Positions 11,301 to 21,897 of a DNA stretch of 42,690 bases are shown here, piece by piece. The stretch is taken from NCBI RefSeq assembly GCF_001949145.1, contig NW_019091396.1, positions 486,067 to 528,756 of the forward strand. The letters run 5' to 3'. The DNA is from Acanthaster planci. Taxonomy: Eukaryota > Echinodermata > Asteroidea > Valvatida > Acanthasteridae. Position numbers and translations under genes: made by a program. The notes under the pieces are model-generated. The model was not told where the DNA came from and ran no database searches. It saw nothing but the letters and a program-made list of their open reading frames with translations. Each line of letters begins with the position of its first letter. The first letter of the stretch is position 1.

Positions 11301-14300
11301 TAGTCAAAAATGTTCAACCAAGGTACCAACGTTACGCATTGAAAATAAATATAAGTTGCCATGATTGATTGGTTTAAGTTTAGTTTTTCTACAGGTGAAT
11401 GCATTTTCTAAGGGTAGTCCTAAACTTTTGCAAATGACTGTAGTTACCTCTATGGTTTTTATTTGCGACTTACCCTTATTTTTAGCTCTTACAAAAAAAA
11501 TTTCATCATCCCTCTACATATTCTGGCATTTCCAACCAAGAAAAATCTTTCATTTTTGTGCCACCGACCCTGTCTACAACATAAAGAAAAATCATCATCT
11601 TAATCCACATCCAATTGAGCCAGCCTCCCCAAAGATAAAAAATACAAGAACCATAGAAGGAACTGTGCTCGTCGCATTTTGATTCCGGGAGCAAATTCAT
11701 CGATATGACATGTTAATTTTTGACTGAAAATGCATCCAAAGTTTGTGTGAAAGCTTAAAATGCCATTGCGAAGAGGTTGAGAAATCTTTCACACTACATG
11801 TAATTTATTGGAGGAACGGGAAGGCGGATGGGATTTCTGATTACGCAAGTGGTTTTAATAGTCATATGAGAGTCGTTAAAACATGGGTTTCATGACAGAA
11901 ATGTTCGCCGACTACTGAAAAACAGTATGTCATTTTTTTCGTTTTTCTAATGGCAGGCCTACTCTTTTAATATATACGCAATACCTATTACATCGAATCT
12001 TCCAATTCTGGGCATTATGATGTTCGTGACTTGTGAAGGTGTTTCTCTTGGTGAATTCTTTCAAGGTCTGAAGGTCTAGGCGTTATGCGTGTTTCAACAT
12101 TAGGCATCGAATTACAGCTTATGTTTGCACATCATTCGCAAAGAGGGGCCGGAGTTTCGCAAACAGTGCTTCACGTTTCTCCCTTACTGTGGCTGCAGAG
12201 TCTTCGAGAATCGACCTTTACCTTCGCGAAACAAAGGACTCCCCGGACAAGTGTTATATTTGAAACTGCACCCAATTCGCGAAGAATTCTTCGCAGTAAA
12301 TCGATCGCGAAAAGGTCCTCTATTTCTGAGCGTTACTGTACATGTCAAAACCTTACATTCACATTTCCAATGAGATGCACAGTGCCTGAAACATGTGCAG
12401 AGGCGGCAGTGAGAATTTCAACCAACTCACCGTCCGGTCTGATGGGCATGGGCTTCGTGTGCGGGACGGGTACGTAGCTGCTGCTCACGTTGGCATTACA
12501 GAAGTCTCCCTTACAGCAGCAGAACTGGCTGCTGACATTATGGGCTCGTTGAATGGAGTCAATGGGTGGCATGGACGAATTACACTCATCCTCCTTACAG
12601 TCATGCTCCGTTGATTCAAACCTCCAGCAGCCTGCAACAAGGATGGATGGAGTACACTAAATAACATCAGATACCATCGGATAATTATATGAGTGCTTTT
12701 CAGATCCTTGCCAGGTGAGGCTCAAATCTTGGATACTGCAGTCCCATGCAGGAAACATGTAGGAGCACACAGAATATAAAGAAACCATCTTAGCCAATAA
12801 AATCATTGCAAACCTTTAAACCAGACTTTCAAAAAGTTGACATTTTACCTCTAACAAAGATTCTGTTACGATAAAAACATTTTGCCTTCTAACCTTTATA
12901 CATGTATGTGTCCCATTGCATGATTTAATTAGGATCACTGTACATGTAATCACAAATCCTAATACATGTACATGTACTCTCAGTTTCCAATGTTCAGATT
13001 CTTGGGGAAAGAGATGTACGAGTACTGGTATGTGTATTCAGCCTTCTTGTGCAGTGCAGTGGACACCTGTCCATGGCTGAGCTCACATTAGATCACATCA
13101 TGAAGACCAACAAAAGTGGCATAACATTGTTGGGACAACTGTTTCTGAGCAATTAACATGTATACATGTGCATGTACCAGTATCTCTACACATGTACAAG
13201 TTAGACACAAACGCTGAATTCAATTTCAAATGGAGCCTCTTATTTTGAAACTACAAGCTAAAGACAAACATCTTCACCAACAGTTGACAATCGATGCCAC
13301 ACAGTCCAAGTAAACAGACTGCAGTCTAGCAAATAAAAATATCAAGTGTGCTGGTATCATATAATAAATGGTTTGGGGACCGTGAACAACATGAATTGCA
13401 AGAGTACTGCATGTCAGCACCGACCCAGCAGTCATTTGTCTGTTTGTGTTAATACGGGCAGCTGAAATAAGGCAAGCTTTTCCAACCCAATACACATGTA
13501 CAGTACGTTCATGTACATGTACATGTACAAGTACATACCAGAATGTGCTGTACGGTTACATGTACATGTTGTGATGTAACAGAACATGTACATGTACCTT
13601 TGTTTAGAATGTACAAAAAACAAATACATGTAGCACCGAGTTTCATGATCATTTTAAAACAGCTTTGCTCAAGAAACAAATGTACATATAAGCAGAGGGA
13701 TGGGCAAGTCCTGAGATGGATCTTAATCAGATTAAGCTGCATAACCAGATTTCAACTGTGTACAGTACAGTCCAAAATATGGTGAAATGGATTCAGCTAG
13801 TCAGCCAAATGCCAGGGGTAATACTGCGACATACATGTATACCAGGTACCAGTACATGTACATGTTGTAAATTACACTTGGAAGCAAAACACCTTCAAGA
13901 AATGGATGGGAAATTACATGTACATGTAGGCCATGACAAAAAGGCTTACAAGTCAGTTCCATGGGTGAGACTTTTCTTTGACACGTTTGAAAGCTTCCGA
14001 ACATGTACACGTACATGTACATGTNNNNNNNNNNNNNNNNNNNNNNNNNNNNNNNNNNNNNNNNNNNNNNNNNNNNNNNNNNNNNNNNNNNNNNNNNNNN
14101 NNNNNNNNNNNNNNNNNNNNNNNNNNNNNNNNNNNNNNNNNNNNNNNNNNNNNNNNNNNNNNNNNNNNNNNNNNNNNNNNNNNNNNNNNNNNNNNNNNNN
14201 NNNNNNNNNNNNNNNNNNNNNNNNNNNNNNNNNNNNNNNNNNNNNNNNNNNNNNNNNNNNNNNNNNNNNNNNNNNNNNNNNNNNNNNNNNNNNNNNNNNN

Positions 14301-17300
14301 NNNNNNNNNNNNNNNNNNNNNNNNNNNNNNNNNNNNNNNNNNNNNNNNNNNNNNNNNNNNNNNNNNNNNNNNNNNNNNNNNNNNNNNNNNNNNNNNNNNN
14401 NNNNNNNNNNNNNNNNNNNNNNNNNNNNNNNNNNNNNNNNNNNNNNNNNNNNNNNNNNNNNNNNNNNNNNNNNNNNNNNNNNNNNNNNNNNNNNNNNNNN
14501 NNNNNNNNNNNNNNNNNNNNNNNNNNNNNNNNNNNNNNNNNNNNNNNNNNNNNNNNNNNNNNNNNNNNNNNNNNNNNNNNNNNNNNNNNNNNNNNNNNNN
14601 NNNNNNNNNNNNNNNNNNNNNNNNNNNNNNNNNNNNNNNNNNNNNNNNNNNNNNNNNNNNNNNNNNNNNNNNNNNNNNNNNNNNNNNNNNNNNNNNNNNN
14701 NNNNNNNNNNNTGGGTACCATACATACTGGTCAGTGTGAACATACAGAGTTTTAACAGAATGGTGCACCGGTACATGTACATGTAATGTGTGCACAAGTA
14801 CCAGTACGTGAACAATACATGTACATGTACAATGTACAACATGCACATGTACCAATGGAAGTACATGTACTGTATGGTGCATGCACCTGCCAGTAGTGTG
14901 CACTGATGAAGCATAAACATATACTGTACATGTACATCGAGCTGTTCCAAGTACTGACTGAAAGTGATGAGCAATCCTCTGCTCACAATTGCCCACTGGC
15001 CAAACACCACAGCCAAGCCAAGAAACACTTCAGGCCCCCCCCCACAATTATAATGGGGCAGTAGATTGATGAGTCAGGAACGTATCATCCAAGCTACTGT
15101 ACTAGAACATGTGCGTACACAGGTATGCATGGGCACCGTGTGTACACGTACATGTACATTTGTACATGTCTTGAGTCTTGAGGGAGGACAAAAAGGGTGC
15201 GATACAATTACGATGACACCTGTGTACATGTAAGTACACGAACAATATGTACATGTACATGATATGACATGTATACCAGACTACATGTATAGCACAGCAT
15301 GTACATGTACATGTAATCTACATGTACATCTACAATGTACATGTACATGGTACGAAGTAATTACAGTACATGTACATGTACATGCACAGAGTACTGATAC
15401 AAGTACCCTCCCTGTATCTGCACTGTGAACAAAGACTCAAAGCATCCAAATACATGTATGCTTTGATTAAAAGTCCATGCCGATTTCACTGAAGGCCACA
15501 GTCCAGAAGGGTCAGTCTACAGATATCTACTCAATCCAATGATGAGCTTATTTTGTTTACATGAATGCATGTGTTCATCGGTCAGAACAACAAGAATGTC
15601 AAAGCTGGACACCTTTTAGAGAACTCTAGCCAAAATCTGCAAATGTTTTCCATGGGTCTGGAGTTTTTACTTGCCTACTTGGGCATGTCGATGTAAATGC
15701 ACATTGTACTGTACATGTGTACTTTGACATGTTCTGTATTAGCCCACACTACATGTACATGTACATTTATGTCAACTGTATGTACATGTACATGTTTACT
15801 TTCCATTGACATGTGTGTAGTCCCCACGACTTCATGTACAGAACAAGTGTGGGCATACATGTCACAATTCAAGATACATGAATGTGCATGAGAATATGGT
15901 GTACTGGTAAAATAAATAAAGTGCATAAAAACATGAACAGGGTATGCAAATCAGCAAGTCCATCAGCAAGTCCATCAGCAGTCCCCGTTTCATTCCACAC
16001 TTAAATGCAAAGAGTTCTTTCCTCTGAAACTGATAAGCTTAAGAAAACAGAAGAGGTCAGGTCAAGATGGGTAGTCAAGCTCAATGTATAAAAGGGCGGG
16101 CGACAGGATGCGGGAAGTTCAATCAATTACTTCGGTACTCAAGTTGTCACGGCATTTCACACTGGTTTTAATAACGTGTCCCAGACAGCTTTCCAATGCA
16201 TTATTATACACATGTACACGTACTTAATAGCATGCTACATGTACATGTACCATGTGTACGGTATATCCATAGGATGCCCAGTGCAAGGCTAAAAATGCAA
16301 TGCATCCAGTAGCTATTTCATTTTGTTTTTCGAAGAAAGGAGAAGTGTCATTGGTCACACTATGGGTAACTCATTTGGGTGTCTACCGGTACACTGGTAC
16401 ACGATCTCATCCTGCTGTTTATCCAGTTCCAAAATGTGAATCATACATGTACCGTGTAATACCATGTATGTGTATGTACCGTGCAATACCATGCGTGTAC
16501 ATGTACTGTACATGTACATTTACATGTACATTGTACCTATTCCTCCATGGTCATACATAATGGTAATTGGTATCCTAACTAGCCAGGGCTATCGACTATG
16601 CCCTAAAGGTTTTGGCTGTTTGTATTGCTGTGCCTTCAAAAACCAGAAACACTCTGTTCCACAGGCAATAGGGGTCAGGTTTCATTTTGATTGAGAATCT
16701 GAAATCTTTGGATTAATTAGGGTTTGAATGTGTCAACTGTGACTGTACGTGTACATGTATAAGGCTGCTGTTCCTTGCCCACTGAAGTTCCAAATGAAAG
16801 GCACAATACATGTAGAGATTTCCACTTGATGTAACATGACAGGCAAAGGCATTTCAGGAAGCCTACCATTATAATTGTATAGATAGGTACCACGTCTACG
16901 TGGGCGTACATGTACATGTACATGTTTGAATCTGTATATTTCTACAGTAATTTCATGTAGACAAGAATGTTGAGAGCCTTTGAAAGCCTGCTCGTTTCAG
17001 TGCACATACATGTACATGTAGTATCTACATACGTACACTGTATGTAAACTGAACACTGACCATCAAAAATTGATGAACTGAAAATCCTCTGATACAGGAA
17101 GGCAGGATGGTGAAACACCCATTGTCAAATATTTACATTAGTACACTGTATGTGCACAGGCAAGGACATGCCAATACAGTATGAGGGGGTGTGGACAACC
17201 AGGTTATCGAATGAAGTCCAGAGAAAGAACGTTGCCAAATCACCCATTTCAATGATTCAGTTGGTGGTACTCCCTGGGGAAGTGATGGGAACGACATGGT

Positions 17301-20300
17301 TAAAAGAACACAACAAAATCAAAGAACTGCACATGTACATGTACATGTATGGTACCTCCAGCTAACACACACAAAGCTAGCCGTGCCAATGGGACCTTTA
17401 CACTCACTGCCCACTTACATGTATGGTACACTGTACATGTACTTCAGTTCATTTAATAAAAAACCGATCTTGCATTCTGTGGCTTTTATTCCCTCGAAGC
17501 AATCTCAGAGTGAGTTAATGTCAGTTAATGTACATGTATATGGGTACAAACGGTTATTCCAGAAATAAGGGGTCCATTTTTGGGGGGTCCCTGTTACATC
17601 TGGCGTATGATTTTTTAAGTTCTGAACACACTTTCTAATTTCCAAGAGAAATGAATTTATGCAAATTACCCACCAAACAAATAGTAATAGTTTGAAATCA
17701 ATTGCGGTGATATTTTAATGTCAAATAACAAAGGTCAAATGTAACACGGACACACAAAAAAAGGTCCCACTTTTGGACCCCTAATTTCTGGAATTACACA
17801 CATGCACATGTACGTGTACGTGTGCTTACAATTCACTGAGTTAATAACAAGAATGAGTGTGGGAAAGCCCAAGAGGCGTGGTAACTGATGGGAGGAAATC
17901 CAGGAGGATGTTGAATACACCTGTACACCACATGTAAGACACTGGACAACTGGCAAGGTTGACATGGTTGAAAAGTACCGGTAAATGTACATCTGGGCAT
18001 CTTTACGTAAATATATACATGCATGTACATGTACATGACACTGGACTTTCACCCATGATGTAGACACTACATGTACATTGTACCTGAAATTTTGCACTGC
18101 ATTGTATTAAAATGAGATGTCTGGACAGAAATATCACTACACACTTTATCTGGGGTCAGCTGTCATTTTCCAATCCATATCTTGCATACCGGTAATTCCA
18201 GATATTAGGGGTTCAAAAGTATGATATTTTTGTGTCCCTGTTTACATCTGACCGTTGTTATTTGATATGGAATATGCCCAGAATTGATTTCAAACTACAC
18301 ACATGTATTACTATTTGTTTGGCAGGTAATTTGAATTACATGTAATTCATCACTCTTGGAAATTAGAAAATGTGTTTTGAACTTAGAAAAGCACATCTAA
18401 GATGGGACAGGGACACCAAAAAATGGACCCCTAATTTCTGGAATTACCCAAGTATTCAAACGCAGCACAAAAAGCTGAAACTTCATGTAACATGCTTTAA
18501 CTCGTAAAATTGTAAGCTCTCTACAAGCTTTTTGGTTTATCTGATTGGAAATGGTTGGAAAGCAATTTTTACAGCCAAACTTGACACGTAATACTGTGAA
18601 AGACCACAAGTACATCATTAACATTCTAATTACAGAAGAGTTGTATAATAAATGTAGTCTACATGTACACGTACATGTATCACACTTTTCTTCAAATTGA
18701 CCAATTTGCAGAGTCAACGCCCTTGAGACTTTGATTTTAATGACAAAACCTATTCTCACCAAGATCAGCCAGCAATACATGTATCAGCACATTAAAGGAT
18801 CCATGAAGACCTCCGTGGACAAACTGTTCATTGTTTAAAATATTACCAGTATGCTAATAACACCACGTAAAAATGGAATAAAATTCCCTTTGTAGTGGTT
18901 AAATTTGACTGACTCCTCAAACGAATGTTTTAATCATGACAAATGATAGCGTTATGTGTGACGTACCGTACATTTGAGAACCCACAATTACCAGTATAGT
19001 TAAGCAGTCTATTGGTGCATCTGGAACAAAGGAACATGGACACTGGACACACAGAATTTACAATGCCCGCAGAATGTTCTAACGTAATATACAGTACCAA
19101 TTGGGCAATTGCATAACATGTTGGTGTCGTGGTGTATACATGTATGTACGTTGTACTAGTACATACACCTGTACATATATGTACAGTAGATGTAAATGGG
19201 GCATCATGATCCATACACATGATAAATAGCCCAGGCCGATTTGGAAACATTTCTTACCCTTTGTCATTCACATTTCATAAAAGTTCCTCTTTGTCTTTGT
19301 TCACAGGCTTTTGTTGATTTCCCAAAGATCATGGGAGCGGCGTCTGACTTCAGCAATTGTACGTGTACATGTGCGTGATGTTCAGAAGAAAGCACTGTGG
19401 CTAGATATATGCACTGCACAGTTTGAAGCTCGCTGTTTGTCGTGACCATTTGGCTCTGGTCGGCCTGACTTTCGATGTCCAAATTCATCTAAAATTTTGC
19501 TTCAGTTGGAAAGTTATGCAGGCTTGTTCCATTTTACAGGTGTTGAAGCAGCCTGCGGCAACACATCTGATCAGCATGATCTCTGAAAAGCCCAAAACTT
19601 GGACTGAATTTTTCGAACTCGACCCAAGACAAGCACTGACGCGCGCTGGCAGTGTGTGATTACAATTACATGTATCTTCTCAAATGAATGTCATAGATAT
19701 GCAAATTTTCTATGTTTATATGATGCCACTACCGTTTCACAAAATAAAAATGTTGGCAAATGCTCATGTACATGTGCACACGCAAGAGAATGGTATAGTG
19801 GCAGTCATGATGTCTTCTCAAATTAAAATGTACACAATCTTAACCCTAACCCCCAAGGATGTACGTAAAATCGTATTGAAATGGGAAGATTTCGGACTGT
19901 TAGGGATAATGCACACAGCTAATGCTAGATTCAAATCATAACTCCTCTTGACCTGACTATGAAGTCCAGGACACAGACAACAAAAACTTTACTCCCTTCA
20001 AACACAGTCCAAGTCACAAGTCAGACTGTTCTGGTAAGTCTTGACTCAGGTTCTCGTTTCAAGACTTTTCCAAGCCTTGGGTTGTCTTTGGCTTAGTCTA
20101 GTTTAGGAGACTGGTCAACATACGATATGTGTACATGCCTACCTTCAAAGAGGGATCTGGGCATGATAAATCTTTGAATATGAGGCCAAAGCTTACGCTT
20201 TTTTCCCTTGATGTGGACTAAGGAAGGGGGTTCCAAAAATCCTCAAGCCTGAGAGTGAAGTGGAAGCTGGAAGAGAAGCCAAGATTTAAAAGAGGTCCAG

Positions 20301-21897
20301 CTCACTTCATTGGCCACTGACCTTGTTTGGTTACAACGATCTCACCGTTGCTAGGTCTGGTATACCACAAGGAGAAGCACGAGTCAAGCCTGCCATTGCA
20401 CAAGATGCTCTTGTTGTCTGGCAGCACAATGCCACTGACCTCATCGACCTCAATTCCTTCAACAGGACTCAATTTCTCATTCCTGTAGACACAAATGTAG
20501 CCCGAGGCTTGGGAGAGGAGCAACCCTGTGGGGAAATGAAGAAATGTGACCCAAAATCATTCATGGAAGGCATGTGAGGTGATATTCCTAACTGCCTTTC
20601 AATACTGGTATCTTATTAGGCTACAAAATACCATTACACATACATGTACACCCATGCATGTACCGGTATCAGGCATACAACTTGGGATAAAAAAAAAAGG
20701 ACATTCTAATTTTTACGAGACTTTGTTCAGTGTTTTTCAAATTTCAAGAGGTGTGAAGTAAAACCAAGGACATCAGCTAATCAGACGAAAAGTTCCATTC
20801 CTGATTTATATGTCAAAGTGCGTGTACCATGTGACCACATGGTTTTCCCAAGATCGGTCATCATTTCGGTGGGTAATCCACTGATTTAGAGACTGCATGT
20901 TACACATTGTAAAGTAAAGGTTGCCTTTTCCTTTCTCACGCAAAATAACCCTGAATGCTTCAAATGGCAAAATGGTCACTACAATCATCCTGATTTAGCA
21001 CTGGGTGTTAGCTCTGTGTTTTTCCCATTCTTTGTGGCATTTATCATTGCATTGAATGCTTTTTTACAACCAGAATACTGTGCTCCATGCTGTAATTTTT
21101 ACCTACAGGTTACCAGCCAAAACCCCATGCGATGTACATGTATATTGTTTTGGAGTGGTATTCAACTGTGTTTGGTTAGCATGATACATTGTCATCCGAT
21201 CACATAGATTTTGAGCAGCCTTTGTTTTTTTAAGCAAGGTTTTTGCGCTCAAGCAAATTTTGTGCTTAAGCAGTTCTATGAAATTGGCTCCAGGTGAGCG
21301 CCCATGAGGAGTGCAAGTTACACTTACATGTAAGTACACACAAGTACTGAAATGGAACTGTCACATACATGGTAGGTGACGTACACATTTACATATGCAT
21401 GTGTACATAGACTAGTACGTATGCATGAGCATGAGCCCTGGCTACCCTGCTAAATGCACAACATGAAAAGACGGTAGCACACTGCACACATACATGTACA
21501 TGTACCTGCTGCTTTTCCCTTACCCTGAAATTTGTAATAATTTTTTCCCTTCCAATATGTACTATACAGACAAATACTTGGTGAATAAGTGAATACCTTG
21601 ATTGCCTAAGATGTGAACAACACACAAACGTTGGGCTTTGCAATGACATTAACAGTGAAACAGTCCTTCCAGAAAGGGAACCAAACATACCTGAACATAT
21701 TATTACATGATTAGCCATCACATCTGGAACCGTGGAAGTAAGGATACAATGTTTGACTCTAATCTCTAATTCTAGTCATAGACAGGGAAACGGTTGCTTC
21801 ATCCCCTTCCACAAGCGTGCTTGTGAAATTGTGTCAAAGAAAAAGTTTACTTACCAAATGTTAGAGTGGAGAACAGAACAGGACCAAAAATAGCCAT
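2226..21897 (-). CDS. BMPR2: BMPR2-like BMP/activin type II receptor Ser/Thr kinase (first six coding exons; C-terminal part beyond left edge)
   Basis: Joined coding exons: 21897-21855, 20525-20322, 12631-12431, 9944-9381, 7261-7101 and 2373-2226, total 1321 nt or 440 codons plus one base. The protein has a signal peptide (about 1-23), a ligand-binding domain with ten cysteines ending in the type II receptor box CCCKGDFCN (120-128), a transmembrane segment (about 163-186), the [14 protein letters not shown] juxtamembrane motif, and kinase motifs VAVK (K245), HRDINSRN (D348), DFG (366-368) and SPE (399-401). Four NXS/T sites lie at N52, N100, N114 and N130. The juxtamembrane motif, the KQGCW and CCC..FCN motifs and [19 protein letters not shown] match vertebrate BMPR2 more closely than ACVR2 as I remember them. 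BMPR2 binds BMP ligands at the cell surface and phosphorylates the GS region of type I receptors, which activate Smad1/5/8. The end of the kinase and any tail lie outside the window, so it is unknown whether the long BMPR2 tail is present. Confidence 0.93.
2862..2968. repeat. Cluster of GATCGATC / ATCAATGT motifs
   Basis: Four irregularly spaced copies of a motif of the form GATCGATCRATGT occur at about 2863-2880, 2887-2899, 2915-2929 and 2943-2954, with a partial copy (ATCAATGTG) at 2960-2968. They follow a pyrimidine-rich stretch with repeated TCATCGC / CTCGCTCTTT elements (about 2790-2850). The motifs are self-complementary at their core. No function is evident. Confidence 0.75.
6487..6683. 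repeat. Tandem repeat, about 67-bp unit x3
   Basis: Three direct copies share TTGAAATCTTGCATAACCTTG and then TTGGGTTC.GCAT, starting at about 6487, 6554 and 6621 and separated by CCCCTA / CCCCCCAAAGG spacers. The spacers also contain short TTAGGG/CCCTAA-like strings. In all six frames the array gives a repetitive reading frame, which I do not regard as a gene. Confidence 0.92.
6799..6990. repeat. Tandem repeat, about 64-bp unit x3
   Basis: Three direct copies start at about 6799, 6864 and 6928. Each has ATGGACATCCA-like, AACATTGAAACAGCAGTGTGA and ATAAAATGTCTCACCT segments. The third copy is more diverged (ATAAAAGGTCCCCT). The array lies just downstream of exon 5 in intron 5. Confidence 0.9.
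7101..7261 (-). CDS. BMPR2: BMPR2-like coding exon 5: catalytic loop and DFG
   Basis: A 161-nt exon with acceptor TTTTTGTAG and donor ACTGAT|GTGAGT, phase 1 in and phase 0 out. It encodes residues 338-391: [17 protein letters not shown] (catalytic D348, N353), [11 protein letters not shown] (DFG 366-368) and a short acidic activation-loop stretch, [10 protein letters not shown]. All residues needed for catalysis in this part are present. From memory, human BMPR2 exon 8 is also 161 nt. Confidence 0.96.
7262..9380. other. Intron 4 of the BMPR2-like gene (2119 bp)
   Basis: No exon was recognised. It contains an exact 87-bp tandem duplication (7528-7701), TACATGTA arrays and poly-C/poly-T runs. 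A short segment near 7745-7790 (AAATGCCTCTGAAC...) resembles one near 28890. Confidence 0.7.
7528..7701. repeat. 87-bp tandem duplication
   Basis: The segment beginning AGAAAACCCTATGAAATCAC and ending TGGTTTCCTTA occurs twice in direct succession with period 87 and apparently without mismatch. This suggests either a very recent duplication or an assembly duplication. Confidence 0.95.
9381..9944 (-). CDS. BMPR2: BMPR2-like coding exon 4: transmembrane segment and kinase N-lobe (merged exon)
   Basis: A 564-nt exon with acceptor TTTCTCATCAG and donor AAAGGAG|GTGAGA, both phase 1. It encodes residues 150-337: a short extracellular stalk, a transmembrane helix ([20 protein letters not shown]), the juxtamembrane [14 protein letters not shown], the glycine-rich loop [11 protein letters not shown] (225-235), the VAVK lysine K245, the hinge [17 protein letters not shown] and helix E AGLAHLHQ. 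In human BMPR2, from memory, the equivalent coding stretch is divided over four exons (4-7). The loop is unusual because the third glycine of GxGxxG is Cys230. Third codon positions are strongly GC-rich compared with the flanking introns. Confidence 0.97.
9945..12430. other. Intron 3 of the BMPR2-like gene (2486 bp)
   Basis: Contains a Tc1/mariner-like miniature element (11016-11440), scattered GATAATGCCCGCTG motifs around 10350-10680 and a CpG-richer patch next to exon 3 (12100-12320). No additional exon was recognised. Confidence 0.7.
11016..11440. mobile_element. Tc1/mariner-like MITE, 425 bp
   Basis: The ends are terminal inverted repeats: CAGTCATTTGCAAAAGTTTA on the left and the reverse complement of TAAACTTTTGCAAATGACTG on the right, an essentially perfect match over about 20 bp. 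Both ends are flanked by TA (11014-11015 and 11441-11442), the target duplication of the Tc1/mariner superfamily, and the CAGT...TTTGCAAAAGTTT terminus is of that type. There is no intact transposase frame inside, so it is non-autonomous. It lies in intron 3 of the receptor gene. Confidence 0.85.
12431..12631 (-). CDS. BMPR2: BMPR2-like coding exon 3: C-terminal half of ligand-binding domain
   Basis: A 201-nt exon with acceptor TTGTTGCAG and donor GACG|GTGAGT, phases 1 and 1. It encodes residues 84-149 with C84, C94, C99, the consecutive C120-C122 and C127. [15 protein letters not shown] is the diagnostic TGF-beta-family receptor cysteine box. A proline-rich linker (about 137-148) leads to the membrane segment. 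Intron 2, between this exon and exon 2, is 7.7 kb and holds the N gap and two mutually inverted MITE-like copies. Confidence 0.95.
14025..14711. other. Assembly gap, 687 N
   Basis: A run of N bounded on the left by a GTACATGTACATGT array. The gap probably reflects failure to assemble through the palindromic repeat. Any long reading frame drawn across it is meaningless. Confidence 1.
17552..17798. mobile_element. MITE-like element, copy A (about 246 bp)
   Basis: The ends form a terminal inverted repeat: GGTTATTCCAGAAATAAGGGGTCC on the left and the reverse complement of GGACCCCTAATTTCTGGAATTAC on the right. The interior contains CAAACAAATAGTAATAGTTTGAAATC, which recurs in reverse orientation in copy B at 18191-18448. 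No transposase is encoded. No clear target-site duplication was found, so the superfamily is unassigned. Confidence 0.8.
18191..18448. mobile_element. MITE-like element, copy B, inverted relative to copy A (258 bp)
   Basis: Terminal inverted repeats GGTAATTCCAGATATTAGGGG (left) and the reverse complement of CCCCTAATTTCTGGAATTACC (right). Interior segments such as GATTTCAAACTA and TACTATTTGTTTGGCAGGTAAT are the reverse complement of copy A. The two copies therefore form a long imperfect inverted repeat with about 390 bp between them inside intron 2. Confidence 0.82.
20322..20525 (-). CDS. BMPR2: BMPR2-like coding exon 2: N-terminal half of ligand-binding domain
   Basis: A 204-nt exon with acceptor TTTCCCCACAG and donor CAAG|GTCAGT, phases 1 and 1. 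It encodes residues 15-83, including cysteines C26, C57 and C64 and the sequence [14 protein letters not shown] followed by VVTKQ. This corresponds to the first half of the three-finger extracellular domain of type II receptors. The terminal split codon joins exon 3 to give KQGCW, a motif I recognise from BMPR2. The total coding length to this point is 247 nt, the same as I recall for human exons 1 plus 2. Confidence 0.93.
20526..21854. other. Intron 1 of the BMPR2-like gene (1329 bp)
   Basis: AT-rich, with a few TACATGTA-type motifs (for example 21133-21143 and 21490-21505). No other coding segment was recognised. Its donor (GTAAGT) and acceptor (TTTCCCCACAG) are both strong. Confidence 0.7.
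21855..21897 (-). CDS. BMPR2: BMPR2-like coding exon 1: start codon and signal peptide N-half
   Basis: A 43-nt coding segment starting ATG at 21897 (context GAAATGG, with an in-frame TAA three codons upstream) encodes [14 protein letters not shown] and then one G before the donor G|GTAAGT. Splicing at this phase-1 donor to the acceptor at 20525 gives a continuous hydrophobic signal peptide, [20 protein letters not shown], followed by ASGYIC. Human BMPR2 exon 1 also ends in phase 1 within the signal peptide. The exon is found only through the phase and signal-peptide match. No cDNA is available here, so an alternative first exon is possible. The 5' UTR continues to the right for an unknown distance. 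Confidence 0.82.

Larger units (their letters stand above)
12632..20321. other. Intron 2 of the BMPR2-like gene (7690 bp, with an assembly gap)
   Basis: The largest intron. It holds very dense TACATGTA arrays (notably 13500-13590, 14770-14840, 15120-15380, 16200-16530), the N gap and two inverted copies of one MITE-like family (17552-17798 and 18191-18448). No exon-like segment with coding signal and splice sites was seen. Confidence 0.7.

Noticed and set aside
12085-12477. Plus-strand open frame of 130 codons overlapping receptor exon 3
   Set aside because: Opposite-strand shadow of the exon and the adjacent CpG-rich patch. No recognisable protein.
13716-15028. Several long open frames on both strands
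   Set aside because: They run through the 687-N gap. The readable parts are TACATGTA-repeat translations (HVHVH, MYMYM, CTCTC).
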